From Symsagittifera roscoffensis (taxonomy: Eukaryota; Xenacoelomorpha; Acoela; Convolutidae), in assembly GCF_963678635.1 (NCBI RefSeq), contig NC_087069.1, forward strand, positions 1,998,166 to 2,062,165: a stretch of 64,000 bases of DNA, given 5' to 3'. The notes under the pieces were generated by a model. The model ran no database searches, had not been told where the DNA came from, and was given only the letters and a program-made list of their open reading frames with translations. The position numbers and the translations under genes were made by a program. Shown piece by piece: positions 51,491 to 62,367 of the stretch; the stretch's first letter is position 1, and the number at the start of each line of letters is the position of its first letter.

Positions 51491-52340
51491 TTAATCCGTT
51501 ACTGCTAAGTTTGAACTTATCGGACTTGTTGTCATAGCAGCAATATGTCTTGCTACACAAACATAGCATTTCTGTACATCTGAATTCTCCTTTAAAAAGT
51601 CCCGGCTCCCGCTTATCATGCTATTACTGCAACACGTTCGAGGGAAGAAATTAGATTTTGCATCCGTCTTGAAAGAGTCTCTACACTCATTTTCCCTCAT
51701 TTTTTCCCAAGCAGCTCTCTTATCTGGTTTGATACAATCGTATAAATTTTCTTGGGCAAGTGCCAAGTAAAGTGAGTCTCTGTCCATCTCCAACTCTTCA
51801 AATTTTTTCACATCACAGAACTTGGGAAAGAATTTATAGTAGAGTTCCAGCATTCTCAGTTTTGCATACTGAAGTATGAAAAAACCAACAATGATGGGTT
51901 CTCGGTGCTCAATGGTTGACTTCAATAACTCCACCTCATATAAGTCCTTCTCAACTGTTAAGTCTCCTAAACAGTGGTTCATTGATTGCCTTATGAGTTT
52001 TTTCATCATTGAGATATTTTGTGATTGTATGTCTCGATCTATCCATGATCTGATATCCATACGAGGAATTACCCAAAAGTTTCATCGTTGCTGCTACAAC
52101 TCCTGACAAAGGGTTTTCATCTCCTTCTCTTCTTGCATCAACCACTGATTGAACGAAATTATTGAAACACTTCCGAGAAGAATATTGAACAAATCGGCAA
52201 ATTTTGGTGCACTGCAATCCAAGTTCCATATAAAAGTTGAAGAGAGGAGTTATAACTGTTCCATTTTCCAGCTTGAAACTAGATATCAGCATTCTCTGAG
52301 GATGCTTTAACATTTCGTTCTCGATCGCATAGTTTTTCAT
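51491..52340 (-). pseudogene. Polymerase copy 1: palm motifs B and C
   Basis: Two overlapping frames (52340-51951 and 52060-51491). The first holds motif B (KLLGNSSYGYQ). The second holds the motif C position, EMDRDSLYLAL, where DTDS is usual, so the middle Thr is Arg here. A frameshift near 52030 lies between them. Confidence 0.75.
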
Positions 52341-52562
52341 GTAATCTCCAATATCATGTCTTCCAACCTCAGTATTTTTGAAAATTGGAGGAAAATTCGC
52401 AAATTTTGATTTTAGCTCATCTGGAACAACTAAGTCGCACTGAACGTAGCCAAAAAGAGATCCATCTTTTATTTTTGCTAGAAGGGAGTCTGTATAAAGA
52501 GGTCTTTTATAGGGAAAGTGGGTTCTGACGTGATTTTTGATCTTGTCATTGGTTTTGAAATT

Positions 52563-52913
52563 TTACCACCAGTCACACTCCCACATTTCTTCCACTTTGT
52601 ATCCTTTCTCTTTAATGTTTTCTCGTCGCATATCATCCATCTCTCTCTTCTTGTTTCCCCGCTCAATATCCTGTTCTGTTAAGGAGAGACGAGCTTCTTG
52701 ACAGGAACAGAAGTGGTAGTAACATCCCATTGCTTCGAATACTGTTTTACAGTGATCGCAGTAACCATCAACATTAAAACAGTCGATTTTTTTCTGTTTT
52801 CCAGATGTAAAAAAGCTCTCAATTTTACATTCTGGTCTTGAGTCTTGATAGAAAGACATGACCATATTCACAAAGTTGCGGGTTCGATTATGTCTAGCCT
52901 TGAATTTCTGCAT
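52563..52913 (-). pseudogene. Polymerase copy 1: inserted endonuclease-like segment
   Basis: A 116-codon frame with CDHCKTVFEAMGCYYHFCSC and a closing GYKVEEMWECDWW. The GCYYH...MWEC pattern resembles the restriction-endonuclease-like insert seen between palm motifs of many protein-primed polymerases. The fold is inferred from pattern only. Confidence 0.55.
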
Positions 52914-53518
52914 TTCAGTGCCAAACTCTCATCTCGTGTACAGTCCTGTTGGCATATCTTGACACATTGAGAAAGGGTAAAGCTGGCTTGCATCAATTCC
53001 AACGAATGATTTACAATTTTTGATGAATTTCTGATGTATGTTTCATCAACTACAGCTTTTCGAGTGAAAACAATGGAAGGTCCACCAGTCATGTCCTCTC
53101 TAATTTTTTCACACAAGTCTTTATCACTTTCGCAAAATGGATAAAACTTGTAATTTGTAGACTTGTGTAGACAAATGTTTGCTAGATTTGGAAGTGTGCA
53201 GCCAAGTTTTAACATATATATCCCCTTGTTATAATAAAACTGAATCATTTTTTGCATTGCTTCCAGGGTTTGAACTACATCTTTGTTGTTGTACCACTTC
53301 AAAAAATCTTTGAACACTGTCATTCCATTTTTCTTCCAAGTCTCTTGTAAGTAATTGTAATTATCCAAACCAGATGGAGGAACATTCTTGATTTGAAGCT
53401 TTTTCAGTGTCTGCTGTTCGTCAAGCCCACTTTTTCTAAGCATCTCATAATCAATGAAGTCTTTGTCTAGAGGATTGTTGTTTCTAAGTTTACTGAAAAA
53501 GGCTTCATACGGTGGCAA
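52868..53518 (-). pseudogene. Polymerase copy 1: exonuclease III and pre-palm segment
   Basis: A 216-codon frame beginning PPYEAFFSKLRNNNP. WYNNKDV fits exonuclease motif III (Y...D), followed by the GCTLPNLANICLHKST segment typical of these polymerases. Near 53020 the frame shifts just before the palm motif A, which is readable in the adjacent frame around 52960-52990. Confidence 0.65.
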
Positions 53519-53753
53519 TTCAGGAAAGTCAAGAAAGAAATGAGTCCAAAGTAGTTGCCCCTCCCAGAAACTTCATTATGTCGAGAAATTGTACATCTCC
53601 AAACTTGAAAAATATAAAGTCATTTGCTTTTTTGATTACGGATCTTTCTTGTTCATTATCGCGAATTAAATAAGGAATTAAGTATGATTTGATCAAATTC
53701 AAATCATATCTACCGCTGTTAAATCCAAAAACAGGTAAATTATTTACATATCT

Positions 53754-55073
53754 CTACAGATGTTGTTTCAAATCGATGAGTTGATTTTTCTGAATTCGCC
53801 CGAATTGTGTCGACATATCTGCTTCTTCCGAATCTTCAATGCAATCGTCTTCATACTCGAAATTATTACTTGAAAAAGTTTTACCACGTTCGTTCAGTTG
53901 ATCAAAAATCTTTTTCCTTCTTTCATTGACAGCTCTTTCAATATCTTGAATTTTTGTTCTCATCTCCAACTTACTTTTTTCAGCTAACAGTTCGAGGTTG
54001 GATACAAAATCAATTATCAAGTTCTGTGGATCCTTTTTGTACAAGAAGATGGGATCATCAATCAGATTCGATGATATAGAGACTGAAATAGGGACATGTT
54101 TTCCAATCCAGGTTGTAGTTTGGGTTTCTTTTAATTCTTCTGTAGGAACACAAATCGATTCAAAATCGAAAATTGCTAGATTATTGAAGAGCTTGTTTTC
54201 TACAGAAACTGGAAGATTGAATCCCTCTAGCTTTTCAAACAAGGTTTCGCGAAGTTCATACACGTTCTTTGGGTAAATATGTCTCACTAGGTCCTTACAT
54301 CTCAGGAGATGCTGATTGAAGTGGTCTGATTTGTGGAAAAAGGTGTCACAGCTAGGGCATCGAAAGCACTTGAAGAAACTATCTATATCATTTGTATGAA
54401 TGATATGATTGTTAAATCTCAGTAGCTTAACTGTTTTATTGAATCTGCCGCTACTTCTTCGAGCTAGTTCTCCTACATATTCTCCTTCTTGGATATCGAA
54501 ATTGTATATAAAAATGTTTCTTTGCACAATTTCCTCGACAACAGGTAAGTCTTCTACAGAAACTCCACAAAAATTTTTAGGATCACAACCAGATTTTGAT
54601 ATAAAATCTGTAAAGTATCTGGAAAAGTGAGAGTCGATATCTTTGTGTCGCTTCATGTACATTGCCAATGCGCGGAAAAGACACAAATGATCTTTGTAAG
54701 GTTCCTTGTCCTTGTTAGATAAAAGACAGTAAACAGAATGGTTTTTCAGTAGAGGTTCCAGTAAGACAGAGTCTGGACATCCCATTGGGATGTTTTTCAG
54801 CAAAGCAGCAAAAATTGTAACGTTAGTAATCAACTTGAATCGCCACTTTGTGTTCTGTCGTTCTTGGGTACATTCATCCACAATATCAAATTTTTCTACT
54901 TTTCCTTGGATTGTTATCAAATCCGCTTTCGTACAAAGTAAGTGGGATTTTTCAAACAGAGTTTTCATTGGCATAGAAATATCGATATTCAACAGTCTCA
55001 AAATTTCAAAGAACAAAACCAATAGCAATGTTGATTTTGGCTGCAGAATCGAGCTTTTTGAAGACTTCTTCAA
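53754..55073 (-). pseudogene. Polymerase copy 1: zinc finger and exonuclease I segment
   Basis: A 439-codon frame. About residues 230-255 hold a C2HC finger (CPSCDTFFHKSDHFNQHLLRC). The 3'-5' exonuclease motif I follows: AIFDFESICV near residue 304, with the metal-binding Asp and Glu. A helical, charged insert follows. The frame ends at TAG, but the next codons read straight into FGFNSGRYDLN (exonuclease II), so the stop is inside the domain. The first 25 residues are out of the true frame. Confidence 0.75.
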
Positions 55074-55221
55074 GTTTCTCGTTAATTATTTTAGTATCTA
55101 TCTTGGACATTTGGAAGTTAAAATCAACTTTTCTTCTTTTGTTACTTATATCGGCAATATTTCTTTTTTTTACAGCAAACAACTTTTGCTCATTTATTTT
55201 TGCGATTGCTTTTGTGTACAT

Positions 55222-55629
55222 TTTTACTTACTTGGAAGACTTAAGTCCTTAAAAGGTTCCTCTGATTGGATACAACAACTTGAACAAAAATTAACATTTT
55301 TGTGATTGGAAACGACAATGTGTAAAATGGAGCTTTGTTTTCAATTGGACACGAGTTTTCTATAAGAATTCCATAAAAGGAAACTAAAATCTCGTTGGAC
55401 ACGACTACAATCCAAATAAGAAAAAACCATTCTGATTGGTTAAACCCACACATTCCAGTTGAAGGTACCCCTCTCTCTTAACTAAAAATTTTTTTATTTT
55501 CAACTTAACTACCGTCAACTACCTCCTCTCTCAGCTCTAAATACAGTAATTTCAACTTAACTACCGACAACTTTCTCCCTCTCAACTGCAAATCTTGTTT
55601 TTACTCATTTACTCAACTTATTGCTCAAA
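55222..55629. promoter_or_regulatory. Divergent promoter region, copy 1, with ATTGG cluster
   Basis: It lies between the polymerase (minus) and the 167-residue ORF (plus). It holds five ATTGG/GTTGG phrases (inverted CCAAT; near 55264, 55303, 55336, 55393 and 55434), most within GATTGGAAAC- or ATTGGACACG-type repeats. CT-rich text (CTCTCTCTTAACTA) follows just before the plus-strand ORF. Confidence 0.45.
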
Positions 55630-56130
55630 ATGATCTCATCAGTACAAAATAACAACCTTATGTTCTCGGTGGAATTTTCGGCTGATTTAGTACAAATCCA
55701 AGTGCGAGAAACAGTTTGTGGAGTTTTTCTGGCACGAATGGACATCCCAATCCAAGTCTGGCATATGGTGGAGGTGTTGCGCAGGGATTTCAACGAACAT
55801 CATATAACGCAAGTAACTCCTACAGAGAATCAACTTGGAGAAATGCAAATGATGGAGGAAGTGGCCGAGCATGTCGGAATGAACTACCCCGAAATTCCTG
55901 ACTCTAGATATGTGGCCCAACCAATCAACGATTTCCTCTTTCCTTGGGAAGAGGGATCTGTGGACAACCCAATTACCATCGAAGAGGATGAGAGGTTCTC
56001 TGAGCCAAGAACTCCAGTCAGCGAACCACCAAGACAACCACCAGTGATGGAGGCAAGACTAGCTTTGCGCTCCGTTGAGAACTTGCAAAATTTTGAGAAC
56101 TCAGCTGCTCGACAGCTCCTTGATTTGTAA
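55630..56130 (+). CDS. Small conserved ORF of the Polinton-like module, unknown function
   Basis: An open frame of about 166 codons from ATG 55630. The N-terminal half looks like a compact alpha/beta fold (FSADLVQIQVRETVCGVFLA, IPIQVWHMVEVLRRDF). The C-terminal half is acidic and Pro-rich (FLFPWEEGSVDNPI, EPRTPVSEPPRQPP) and ends RQLLDL. A second copy at 62879-63372 is broken. It has no signal peptide or membrane segment. It is transcribed away from the polymerase across a shared upstream region. I recognise no family. Confidence 0.6.
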   Translation: MISSVQNNNLMFSVEFSADLVQIQVRETVCGVFLARMDIPIQVWHMVEVLRRDFNEHHITQVTPTENQLGEMQMMEEVAEHVGMNYPEIPDSRYVAQPINDFLFPWEEGSVDNPITIEEDERFSEPRTPVSEPPRQPPVMEARLALRSVENLQNFENSAARQLLDL

Positions 56131-56992
56131 ATAAATTGGCTACTGTCTTGTGCTTTGTAATTTAATTGTTATACATCTACTAAATTGAATTTCAAGAGAT
56201 AGGAACAAAGAGATCATAGAAAAGTTTATTAAGAAATTTCAATGGTAAAAATTTGTTGAAATTGAAACTAATTATGCATCTGGTAAATATTTTATAGAAT
56301 TTTGTTAGAAAGATGGCAAAAAAAATTTAAACTAATTTTTGCAAGCATGTTAACAACTTTACATTCATTTTTGCACCATGCAAAATTTTTCATCAATTTT
56401 TTGCACACTTGTAAAATCAAAGAAAATCTCGCAAATTCAAAAAAATTTCATTAAATATTTTCGCATTTTAAATAAAACTGAAAGAGGATTTTCTTGCACT
56501 GTTAATAATTAAAGAAAATGAAAATCTTTGTTTTAATTTTGATCATAAAAAAATCTCCTTTTTGCATGTATATTGATCAAAAATACTGGAAAAACAATGT
56601 ATTAAGATAGGGAATGGCACTCAAAGTCAGCAATTATGAAAAATTTTTAGCATTATTTTAACAAGTTTTTTACAATAAAATTTTGCAATTTTTGCTTATG
56701 CATAAGAAAAAAAAGTTAGATTTTTGCATTTGTTTTCATTTGCATCTAACACAAAAATTTGTTCTAAATTTTTGCATACTTGTTGAAAAAATCAAAACAG
56801 TTTTTGCATCTTGTAAAAAAGTTTAATTAAATTTTTGCAAACGTGTTGAAAAAATCAAACCAAAATTTGCATCTTGCGAAAAAAACTCTGAGTTTATTAT
56901 TGCACACGTGTTGAAAATTGCAAGTTTGTTCGTTGAAAAAACCTTTTGATTTAAATAAAAACAGTTTTGACAAGATTTTTATTAACAAAAAT
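56131..56992. other. AT-rich tail with TTTTTGCA phrases
   Basis: No gene. A phrase of the form TTTTTGCAtacttGTTGAAAAAATCAAA recurs at roughly 60-base steps near 56775, 56835 and 56897, and single TTTTTGCA words occur throughout. The same text is present in copy 2 (63373-64000). Confidence 0.55.
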
Positions 56993-57422
56993 TCAATTAT
57001 TAATAGAAAAACTGATACGCTCACTATTTACGGTACCAAAACCATCAATAAAACAATCAACAATTTTAAACAAGTCAGCCTCATACTTTGAGTTTTGAAC
57101 TTTTCGAATCCTTTCCAAAAAAGCTGATCCAAGAGTCTGAGTGGACGCAAGCTTCTGAGCAGAACTGAGATAATGTCTTTTGGATTTTTGCAACACTGGG
57201 TAATTTTTCCGGTATTCTACATTTCAAGTTGTGTTCGACTGCACGATTCAATTGATTGAAAACTTCACCTCTTGATGAAATAATATTGAAATAAAATCTG
57301 TATTTGTATAAAGTATATATACAGTCAACAATTTGATAAGTGAAATGATATTTATCTAAACTTTGCAAAATCTGATCGAGTGATGATCCGATTAATACTA
57401 AGTGAAAATTGCAATTTTCCAC
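56993..57422 (-). pseudogene. Hypothetical protein, frameshifted
   Basis: Two overlapping minus frames (57422-57081, then 57196-56993) read as one protein of about 140 residues with a shift near 57190. The first part reads FHLVLIGSSLDQILQSL and the second has LERIRKVQNSKYEADLFKIV. No family is recognised. It lies between the two polymerase copies. Confidence 0.35.
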
Positions 57423-57806
57423 TGGGCAAAATGATGAATGGTTAGATACACAGTAGTCTTGGGTGACAATAAATTTTCATAAAAGTTTTCTTAGACAGAG
57501 ATAAAAAGAGATTTTGCATTTTAGTCCGAATAATAAGTGGGATATGCTTGACACATAGCAGATGCCATCACCGATTACTTGTTGAAATGGATTTTTATCT
57601 ATGTTTAATTGCTTATATTGTAGTTCCATCACCTACGCAATGTCCATATTTGGATCATCACCTACTCATTATTCCATATAAGGTAATAATACCTTATATG
57701 AATTGTACAGTGAGTCATCTAGATTTCCTAATTTCTATAAATTTACAAATATCATTATTTTGAAATATCTACTACTGATCAGTTGGTTCTGAATCTCAAA
57801 TCAAAA
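57423..57806. other. Spacer upstream of a plus-strand ORF
   Basis: No gene. A short hairpin, ATATAAGGTAATAATACCTTATAT (about 57675-57698), is a near-perfect inverted repeat. Confidence 0.45.
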
Positions 57807-58346
57807 ATGTATTCACGAAAAGATATCCTTCCCAACTATATTGAATTTGCTAAGAACCAAAAAATGATTGGGAGATTTTTTTGGTCCCAAAAACCCTACA
57901 ACGGAAAAATTTACTTTGAACCTTGCTTCCAATTGCTAAAGAAAACTGAATCTGGACAAATCGAAAAAACCCAGCAAGACTATCTTGGTGAAACAGAAGG
58001 GGAAAGGATATCAGCAATACGGAATACTGTTATTCACGATGCTGAAAACCTTGGACTCGTTCCTGTATTGGAACCCTATTCTGACAAAGACTCAACCATG
58101 GAGCAGGAACTTGCGAACTGTCATGCGTTGTATGACGTAGCAACATATAAGAAGAGAAGTGTGTGTGTCACAATCAAGAAGTACAGTGTGAACAAGCCAC
58201 CCTACATTCAGATTCGACTCTTCACTGTAAAGGAGAACGAAGTCTTGAAGCAAGTTGCCTATGTCAACTATACTTTGAACGAATTCAAAGAACTTGCCCA
58301 AGTCTTGAGAGATTTTATGTTTGTTGAGAAATGTAATGTTCCATAA
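57807..58346 (+). CDS. Hypothetical protein (179 codons)
   Basis: An open frame from ATG 57807. The N-terminus is basic (MYSRKDILPNYIEFAKNQK) and is followed by charged alpha/beta sequence. The C-terminal part reads RSVCVTIKKYSVNKPPYIQIRLFTV...NYTLNEFKELAQVL, a strand-rich segment ending in a helix. That layout is loosely like a PC4-type nucleic-acid-binding domain. The next ORF has a similar layout. The function is unknown; it is probably cargo of the Polinton-like module. Confidence 0.5.
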   Translation: MYSRKDILPNYIEFAKNQKMIGRFFWSQKPYNGKIYFEPCFQLLKKTESGQIEKTQQDYLGETEGERISAIRNTVIHDAENLGLVPVLEPYSDKDSTMEQELANCHALYDVATYKKRSVCVTIKKYSVNKPPYIQIRLFTVKENEVLKQVAYVNYTLNEFKELAQVLRDFMFVEKCNVP

Positions 58347-58434
58347 TTTTGTTGTTGAGTGATGTTATTATAGTAATGTAATTCAAATATTCATCTTCTT
58401 GAATCTTTTTTAAAACTTCTTTGAGCTGAGCAGT

Positions 58435-58863
58435 ATGAGTTGGAACATTGGTTTTTCCAGAAATCTTGTTTTAAAGCTTCAAAATAAATTGGGACTTTTT
58501 CATATCGTCTTACAAGAAAAGTCCCAGAAATTTTCACTAACAGTTTTGAAATCTCAAAATTTACCAAAATTGCAAGATTTGGATACAGAATCACAAATTT
58601 CTCAATTTGAGTGGACTTTGCATAATGGAAGACGAAAAATTTTTCTAAGTTATCGTTCAGATATTAAAAAAAGAGATCTCATAGAGTTTCGTAGAAAAGG
58701 AAACACTTGGAAGAACAATCAGAATTTTCAGTTGGAAAAAAAAGAGTATGATAATTTGGTTGATTTTCTCCCCTCAGTTTTGTCTTATGTAGAAACATTC
58801 AAAAAAACTTGTATCATTATTGACGAATGCACTGTAGGAAATGAACGTTCAGAAATTGAATGA
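58435..58863 (+). CDS. Hypothetical protein, possible PC4-like domain (142 codons)
   Basis: An open frame from ATG 58435. It has beta-rich segments (LVLKLQNKLGLFHIVLQE), then LHNGRRKIFLSYRS...RKGNTWKNNQNFQLEKKEYDNLVDFLPSVL. Strands plus a closing helix fit a PC4/ssDNA-binding-like fold, but the resemblance is weak. It is read toward the truncated end of polymerase copy 2. No regulatory motif is clear. Confidence 0.45.
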   Translation: MSWNIGFSRNLVLKLQNKLGLFHIVLQEKSQKFSLTVLKSQNLPKLQDLDTESQISQFEWTLHNGRRKIFLSYRSDIKKRDLIEFRRKGNTWKNNQNFQLEKKEYDNLVDFLPSVLSYVETFKKTCIIIDECTVGNERSEIE

Positions 58864-59454
58864 AGTTCTCAGAAATTTTGATTTGATAAAGCATGACTTT
58901 TCATCAAATAAAAAAAAGAAAAAATTACTTTCTTTGTACCTGTATTGTTTTGGACCCAAACACAAATTTGAATGAAATGGACCAAAAATCTCCTTTTGGG
59001 GGTCTAATTGGATACGGAAATTCTTGATTTGAAGCTTTTTCAGTGTCTGCTGTTCGTCAAGCCCTGTTTTTCTAAGCATCTCATAATCAATGAAGTCTTT
59101 GTCTAGAGGATTGTTGTTTCTAAGTTTACTGAAAAAGGCTTCATACGGTGGCAATTCAGGAAAGTCAAGTTTGTCTGGGTTATCAAACCACTCATAGGGA
59201 AAGAATCCTTTCGTTTCGCTAGCTTTATAGGCTTTGAGAAATGAGTCCAAAGTAGTTGCCCCTCCCAGAAACTTCATTATGTCGAGAAATTGTACATCTC
59301 CAAACTTGAAAGATATAAAGTCATTTGCTTTTTTGATTACGGATCTTTCTTGTTCATTATCGCGAATTAAATAAGGAATTAAGTATGATTTGATCAAATT
59401 CAAATCATATCTACCGCTGTTAAATCCAAAAACAGGTAAATTATTTACATATCT

Positions 59455-60621
59455 CTACAGATGTTGTTTCAAATCGATGAGTTGATTTTTCTGAATTCGC
59501 ACGAATTGTGTCGACATATCTGCTTCTTCCGAATCTTCAATGCAATCGTCTTCATACTCGAAATTATTACTTGAAAAAGTTTTACCACGTTCGTTCAGTT
59601 GATCAAAAATCTTTTTCCTTCTTTCATTGACAGCTCTTTCAATATCTTGAATTTTTGTTCTCATCTCCAACTTACTTTTTTCAGCTAACAGTTCGAGGTT
59701 GGATACAAAATCAATTATCAAGTTCTGTGGATCCTTTTTGTACAAGAAGATGGGATCATCAATCAGATTCGATGATATAGAGACTGAAATGGGGACATGT
59801 TTTTCAATCCAGGTTGTAGTTTGGGTTTCTTTTAATTCTTCTGTAGTAACACAAATCGATTCAAAATCGAAAATTGCTAGATTATTGAAGAGCTTGTTTT
59901 CTACAGAAACTGGAAGATTGAATCCCTCTAGCTTTTCAAACAAGGTTTCGCGAAGTTCATACACGTTCTTTGGGTAAATATGTCTCACTCGGTCCTTATA
60001 TCTCAGGAGATGCTGATTGAAGTGGTCTGATTTGTGGAAAAAGGTGTCACAGCTAGGGCATCGAAAGCACTTGAAGAAAATATCTATATCATTTGTATGA
60101 ATGATATGATTGTTAAATCTCAGTAGCTTAACAGTTTTATCGAATCTTCCGATACTTCTTCGAGCTAGTTCTCCTACATATTCTCCTTCTTGGATATCGA
60201 AATTGTATATAAAAATGTTTCTTTGCACAATTTCCTCGACAACAGGTAAGTCTTCTACAGAAACTCCACGAAAATTTTTAGGATCATAACCAGATTTTGA
60301 TATAAAATCTGTAAAGTATCTGGAAGTGTGAGAGTCGATATCTTTGTGTCCGTTCATGTACATTGCCAATGCGCGGAAAAGACACAAATGATCTTTGTAA
60401 GGTTCCTTGTCCTTGTTAGATAGAAGACAGTAAACAGAATGGTTTTTCAGTAGAGGTTCCGGTAAGACAGAGTCTGGACATCCCATTGGGATGTTTTTCA
60501 GCAAAGCAGCAAAAATTGTAACGTTAGTAATTAACTTGAATCGCCACTTTGTGTTCTGGCGTTCTTGGGTACATTCATCCACAATATCAAATTTTTCTAC
60601 TTTTCCTTGGATTGTTATCAA
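59455..60621 (-). pseudogene. Polymerase copy 2: exonuclease segment
   Basis: A 388-codon frame nearly identical to 53754-55073, with the C2HC finger and the FDFESICV exonuclease I motif. It ends at the stop shared with copy 1. The frame between 60621 and 60712 is broken. Confidence 0.72.
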
Positions 60622-60711
60622 ATCCGCTTTCGTACAAAGTAAGTGGGATTTTTCAATAAGAGTATTCTTTTCATGGGCCTAGAAATATCGATATTCACCA
60701 GTCTCAAAATT

Positions 60712-61254
60712 TCAAAGAACAAAACCCAGAGCAATGTTGATTTTGGCTGCAGAATCGAGCTTGTTGAAGACTTCTTCAAAATTCTCGTTAATTATTTTAG
60801 TATCTATCTTGGACATTTGGAAGTTAAATACCTTATGTCTCCCATTTTCCATCTCCGAATCCACCAGAAAATGTTGACAAGCACTAAGTTCCTCCTTTAG
60901 TTTTTCACCATCTTCCCCTTCTTCCTCCACAATCTTGTTCAAGTCGGCCACCGTATCACTGGGTTTCCGTTGTTTTGCTCCATGTTCTTTTCTTCGAAGT
61001 TGTTGGAGAGAGTAGTAACTTAAGAACTCTTGTTCACAAAAAGGACAAACCGTCGACTGCTTCGAATTTGGTTGAGCATGCTTCTTAGCCATACGATAGC
61101 TCATTTCTTGTTGATTATAAGTAAAATACTTACAATCAGGGCAAGAAATAACTCCTTTAGAACAATTTTTCCGGTGTCGAGCTGTGTTTTGACGAATATA
61201 CATATTTCCACAGTCTCCACACTTTACTTTCTCGTTTCGGTTAAGGGCAAGCAT
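60712..61254 (-). pseudogene. Polymerase copy 2: zinc-finger N-terminal segment
   Basis: A 180-codon frame from ATG 61254. Three Cys/His clusters lie in the first 90 residues: CGDCGNMY...HRKNC, CPDCKYFTY...H and CPFCEQEFLSYY...H. A charged linker follows, then FNFQMSKIDTKIINENFEEV, shared with copy 1. Zinc-finger N-termini are known in some Polinton-type polymerases and may bind element DNA. Copy 1 lacks the finger part. Confidence 0.65.
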
Positions 61255-62367
61255 TATTTTAAAAAATTGGGACTTCTGAAATTATCCAAATTTAAAAACT
61301 CTAAGTACCAATTGAATGAAAAAACTTACTTTTTTCTTTTCGTGAAGTAACGAAATGTAAAATTTGAAGTAAAATTCAGTTGACTGTTTCTGATTGGCAA
61401 ACAAAATGAATGATTTAACCCAATTAAATAAGTGTATTTATACTATCAATGACGCCTATGCAATTATCCCTTTACGGTAATGACGTCAATCTTTGAAAAG
61501 AAGTGACGTCACGTCAATCTTTGAAAAGAAGATGACATCATTCTATATTTAGAAGTGACGTATCACCCATGCAATTTTCTTTTTATGGTAATGAAGTCAT
61601 TCTATGAATAGAAGTGACGTCAACACCCACGCAATTTTCCTTTTATGGTAATGACGTCATCACCACGTTATTCCTTGGAGAATTCTAGAATTATTGAAAT
61701 TCTAGAATTCTCCAACTAAGCTGTTTCTAGGCATAACTTTAGATCCAAAATTTTCATTTTTGAAGAATGTCAATTAAAAAGCATTTGAACTTCCTCGAAT
61801 TACTCTACAAGAAAAAAGAAAATTTTCCGTGTGATTTCCTTATTGATTCTTACTTTTTTCACAATTTTTTGGACGTTTATATTGTCCAAAATAGAGTTAT
61901 TTGACTAAGTAAAGGTCTCTTTAGGGAAACTTACTCAATCAAATAGTTTATTTTTGATCCACCTATTGCGTATCAAAGCTATAAACTTACTGCTGAGTTA
62001 CACTTGACTAGAAAAGAAATTTTATTCATTTTAGAAAATTTGAAGTTAATAAAAAAGTCGTACGATAATATTTCAAAGACTCTTTTTATTCCATATCCAA
62101 CTCCCAAATTTGTTAAAACTCCCCAGCAAAGTTCTTTATTCCTCCTTTTTTTAAGGACTTTCAAAGTTCAAAATCTTGCATGATCAGGTTTGGTATCAGA
62201 TTTCCAGAGACTTGCTTTGAAAAACTTATCAACTTTGAGTTATCGTCTCAAATCTACATCAAAATCAAAGAATTTAAATATCGGCTGAAAAATCAGCAAT
62301 TTCTCATCGATTATATACAAAAAATTCAGTTAACTTGATGAGAAGACTTGCAGACTTTTATTAATTT
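61255..62367. other. Region present only in copy 2, upstream of the zinc-finger start
   Basis: No gene. It contains the TGACGTCA cluster (61481-61659) and AT-rich text. A CTAGAATT-type inverted pair lies at 61681-61708 (GAATTCTAGAA, then TTCTAGAATTC). The minus ORF 61979-62164 has no family resemblance. Confidence 0.45.
61481..61659. promoter_or_regulatory. Cluster of TGACGTCA (CRE-type) sites
   Basis: Four perfect octamers at 61481-61488, 61504-61511, 61615-61622 and 61652-61659, plus near matches at 61556 (TGACGTAT), TGACATCA and TGAAGTCA. They lie in a degenerate repeat with GCAATTTTC..TTTTATGGTAA. They are about 230-400 bases upstream of the polymerase start on the minus strand. CREB/ATF-type factors bind this octamer. 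Confidence 0.6.

Larger units (their letters stand above)
51291..55221 (-). pseudogene. Protein-primed family-B DNA polymerase, copy 1 (Polinton/Maverick-like)
   Basis: Six minus-strand ORFs cover one polymerase in order: N-terminal segment (55221-55006), zinc finger and exonuclease start (55073-53754), exonuclease end (53518-52868), inserted nuclease-like segment (52913-52563), motif B (52340-51951), motif C (52060-51491) and C-terminus (51569-51363). At least four frameshifts, an in-frame stop at 53754 and a deletion of about 70 bases near 53535 (relative to copy 2) make it non-functional. Polymerases of this type replicate Polinton/Maverick elements and related viruses from protein-primed ends. 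No terminal inverted repeats or capsid genes were found here. Confidence 0.8.
59021..61254 (-). pseudogene. Protein-primed family-B DNA polymerase, copy 2 (C-terminus missing)
   Basis: A close copy of the copy 1 polymerase in the same direction. Three frames: zinc-finger N-terminus (61254-60712), exonuclease part (60621-59455), and continuation (59403 to about 59019). Similarity to copy 1 stops at about 59021, so the palm and thumb are absent. It keeps about 70 bases (near 59170-59240) that copy 1 lost. The same in-frame TAG as in copy 1 lies at 59455-59457. Confidence 0.8.

Noticed and set aside
57675-57698. ATATAAGGTAATAATACCTTATAT as an element terminus
   Set aside because: It is a local palindrome without a partner elsewhere in the window; kept only as a note.
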